The notes beneath the pieces were generated by a model. It made no database searches and had not been told where the DNA came from. It saw only the letters and a list, made by a program, of their open reading frames with translations. A program made the position numbers and the translations under genes. DNA of 64,000 nucleotides from Streptomyces sp. PCS3-D2 (lineage in GTDB: Bacteria > Actinomycetota > Actinomycetes > Streptomycetales > Streptomycetaceae): assembly GCF_000612545.2 (NCBI RefSeq), contig NZ_CP097800.1:7432001-7496000 (forward strand), written 5' to 3'. Each line of letters starts with the position of its first letter. Position 1 is the first letter of the stretch. Positions 62,153-64,000 of the stretch are shown one piece after another.

Positions 62153-62907
62153 CCGCCCGACCGCCCGTGGCTGCGCCGGGTGTTCCCCGATGGCGGTCGT
62201 CGGCGACAGAGGCCAAGGCGGGGACGGCCCCCGCCGCACGGAGGGCGGCCAGCGCGGCAGGAGCGGCACCGCAAGCCCGCAAGCCCGCAAGTTCGGGAGC
62301 CGGACGGCCCGGCGGAAGCCGATCGGCTCGATCACGCCGACCTCGTGGCTCCCGTTGGGCCGTTCGCCCCCTTCCTCCTCGGGCGGAGTGACACGCACCT
62401 CCACCTCGAGGGTGATGCGCAGGACGGCAAGCCGGACGACGGGCTGGCCGATGTCCCGCAGCAGACCGCCGCCCCGGCGAGGCGGGTGTCCAGGCCGAGT
62501 TCCTCGGCGCGGCCGCGGCGGACGGACGCGCCCATGCCGTCGCGGAACACCGGAGCCGCGGCGCGGACCGGACCCTGACGGAGGAGAAGACGCGGGACAG
62601 GACGGGGGAGAAGGAGGGAAAAAGGGGGAGAGGAGGTGAGAGAAGGGGAGAGAAAGGGGGGTGCGGTTCCCCTCCTCGGACTGGAGGCCTCCGGCGGACT
62701 GCCCCCGATGGGCCGCGAAGCCCGCCGGAACCCCCTCGCCGGCCGCCTCAACTCGTCCCGGGCCGCCGCCCCGCGCCGCCCGGGGCCTGCTCGCCGTCGC
62801 GCACGCCGCCGCCCGCTACTGTCGGCGCACCCCTGCTGGGCGACCCCGGTGACTGCTGAGCCCGCCCGGTTGACCCTGACCCTGGGGGAGAGGGGAGCGT
62901 AGCGGCC
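62153..62907. other. About 750 bases without a convincing gene
   Basis: Frames here look like shadows. A purine-rich patch (GGAAAAAGGGGGAGAGGAGG near 62615-62660) stands out. The promoter of the MerR-type gene must lie toward the right end. Confidence 0.45.
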
Positions 62908-63732
62908 ATGGAGGAAGAAGCACTGCTCAGCATCGGCGCGTTCGCCCGCCGGGCGCGGCTGTCGCACAAGGCCCTGCGGCTGTACGACCGCCACGGCCTG
63001 CTGCCGCCCGACCACGTCGACGCCGTCACCGGATACCGGTACTACCGGGAGAGCCGGCTCGCCGCCGCCCGGCTGATCGTGCGGCTGCGCGGGCTGGACA
63101 TGCCGCTGGCCGACGTCGGCGCGGTCCTGGCCGCCCCCGCCCCGGAGGCGGCCCGGCTGGTGGCCGAGTACTGGGACGGCGTCGAGCGCCGCCACGCGGC
63201 ACAGCGCGAGCTGGCGGCGCACCTCCGTATCCACCTGCTCGGAGGCGAAGGGAGTACGGACATGTACGAGATCAAGGAGCGTGAGGTGCCGCAGCAGCTG
63301 GTCCTCACGGAACAGCGGCACATCACCCCGGAAGAGCTGCCCGACTGGATCCCCGCGGCCCTGGGCCGACTGGCTCAGGTGGCACACGCGCACGGTGGCT
63401 TCTTCGGCCACCCGTTCGTCATCTACCACGGGGAGGTCAATGAGGACAGCGACGGCCCCGTCGAGCTCTGCGTGCCGGTGGACCCGGCCCGCGCCGGCCT
63501 GCTCCCGGCGGCCTCCCGCACCGAACCGGCCCACACCCAGGCCTACACCCGCCTCACCAAGGCGCAGACGGCCTACCCGCAGATCCTCTCCGCCTACGAC
63601 GCGGTCTACGCCTGGGCGCAGCGCGAGGCCCGCACCACGGCGGCTGCGCCCCGCGAGGTCTACTTCGCGGACTGGTCCGGGATCGGCCCGGCCGACCCGG
63701 CCTGCGACATCGCCGTCCCCCTGGCCGGCTGA
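62908..63732 (+). CDS. MerR-family regulator with a GyrI-like effector domain
   Basis: A 274-residue protein. Residues 1-70 are a MerR winged helix (LLSIGAFARRARLSHKALRL then YDRHGLLPPDHVDAVTGYRY), followed by a dimer helix, and a GyrI/effector-binding domain from about residue 118 (MYEIKEREVPQQLVLTEQRH) to the end. This is the BltR/Mta-type layout: binding a small lipophilic or drug-like ligand switches a target promoter on. No efflux gene is adjacent within the window, so the target is unknown. A GGGGAG lies 14 bases before the ATG. Confidence 0.9.
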   Translation: MEEEALLSIGAFARRARLSHKALRLYDRHGLLPPDHVDAVTGYRYYRESRLAAARLIVRLRGLDMPLADVGAVLAAPAPEAARLVAEYWDGVERRHAAQRELAAHLRIHLLGGEGSTDMYEIKEREVPQQLVLTEQRHITPEELPDWIPAALGRLAQVAHAHGGFFGHPFVIYHGEVNEDSDGPVELCVPVDPARAGLLPAASRTEPAHTQAYTRLTKAQTAYPQILSAYDAVYAWAQREARTTAAAPREVYFADWSGIGPADPACDIAVPLAG

Positions 63733-64000
63733 CCGCCCGGCCGCGGACCCTGGGCCGGGGCCGATCCACCGCGCTCCCGGCCCGCGTCCACCGACTCCTG
63801 CGGGAGGAGCCGGGCAGGCAGCGACGCCTCCCGGCCCGACTTCGGCCCCGTGCCACGCCCCGCGCCCACCGGTCCTGCTGTCCCGGCCCCCGTACCAGGG
63901 CAGCCGCAGGGGCGCCGCAGATGCCAGGCGCCAGGAGCCGCGCGGCCTGTCACGCGCCTGTGACAGTCGGCGGACAGCTCCATGAAGTCAGACAGCCAGC
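63733..64000. other. Right end of the window, no gene seen
   Basis: No coding frame with family likeness. A gene may begin beyond the window edge. Confidence 0.4.

Noticed and set aside
62332-63534. A 400-residue minus-strand frame
   Set aside because: Antisense to the MerR-type regulator gene, which has clear domains and a normal start.
1-64000. tRNA, rRNA, replication origin or telomere-like sequences
   Set aside because: I looked for cloverleaf-like segments, rRNA cores and clustered terminal palindromes and saw none that I could support.

Overview
The window is very GC-rich, with codon use, GTG/TTG starts, GC-rich hairpin terminators and protein families typical of Streptomyces or a close actinomycete. 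The density of insertion sequences, gene fragments and broken genes between about 8 and 45 kb points to an accessory region such as a chromosome arm or a large plasmid. All calls come from reading the sequence; family assignments are from memory and no database search was run.

Layout. (1) 0-8.3 kb: a broken methyltransferase, two GNAT-type acetyltransferases, a RibD/DHFR-fold reductase, and a 1424-residue trypsin-like protease/STAND NTPase/beta-propeller protein followed by a small trypsin-co-occurring (Trypco1-type) protein. This pair is a candidate proteolytic conflict or defence module. (2) 8.4-32.3 kb: a layered mobile-element zone. It holds an IS630 whose perfect outer ends also enclose an inositol-monophosphatase gene, an IS701-type element inside a decayed HEAT-repeat gene (5-bp target duplication), a sigma-factor operon, an IS5 carrying a convergent coiled-coil/winged-helix gene, an orphan toxin tail with a broken immunity gene, a secreted HNH nuclease split around an ankyrin-HEAT gene, a nest of ISL3, IS3, IS110 and IS256 pieces, an intact quinone oxidoreductase, a Tn3 transposase remnant, and a head-to-tail row of a 264-bp MITE-like element and two IS5 elements sharing TTA flanks. 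(3) 32.3-38.8 kb: a polymorphic-toxin operon read leftward: SseB-like protein, ESX/WXG-like partner, RHS toxin split by a shift at a 7-nt A run, and putative immunity protein. An IS256 with an 8-bp duplication sits 30 bp upstream of the first gene. (4) 40-45.3 kb: more IS material, including an intact IS110 transposase and a small membrane protein.

(5) 45.6-64 kb is quieter and looks like resident DNA, rich in secreted and envelope proteins: an orphan sugar-binding lipoprotein, a PIG-L deacetylase with a lectin-like C-terminal part, a secreted GH15-like glycosidase, a multi-pass membrane protein, a secreted lamin-tail protein, a flavin-dependent monooxygenase-like protein, two paralogous secreted proteins built from a 12-residue Gly/Gln/Asn/Thr tandem repeat each closed by a strong hairpin, a Cys-rich protein and a MerR-type regulator. 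The two repeat proteins and the lamin-tail region share a short upstream motif.

Most promising for new biology: the trypsin-STAND/Trypco1 pair, the RHS toxin and its unfamiliar immunity protein, the two 12-residue-repeat proteins, and the IS5-linked coiled-coil/winged-helix genes.
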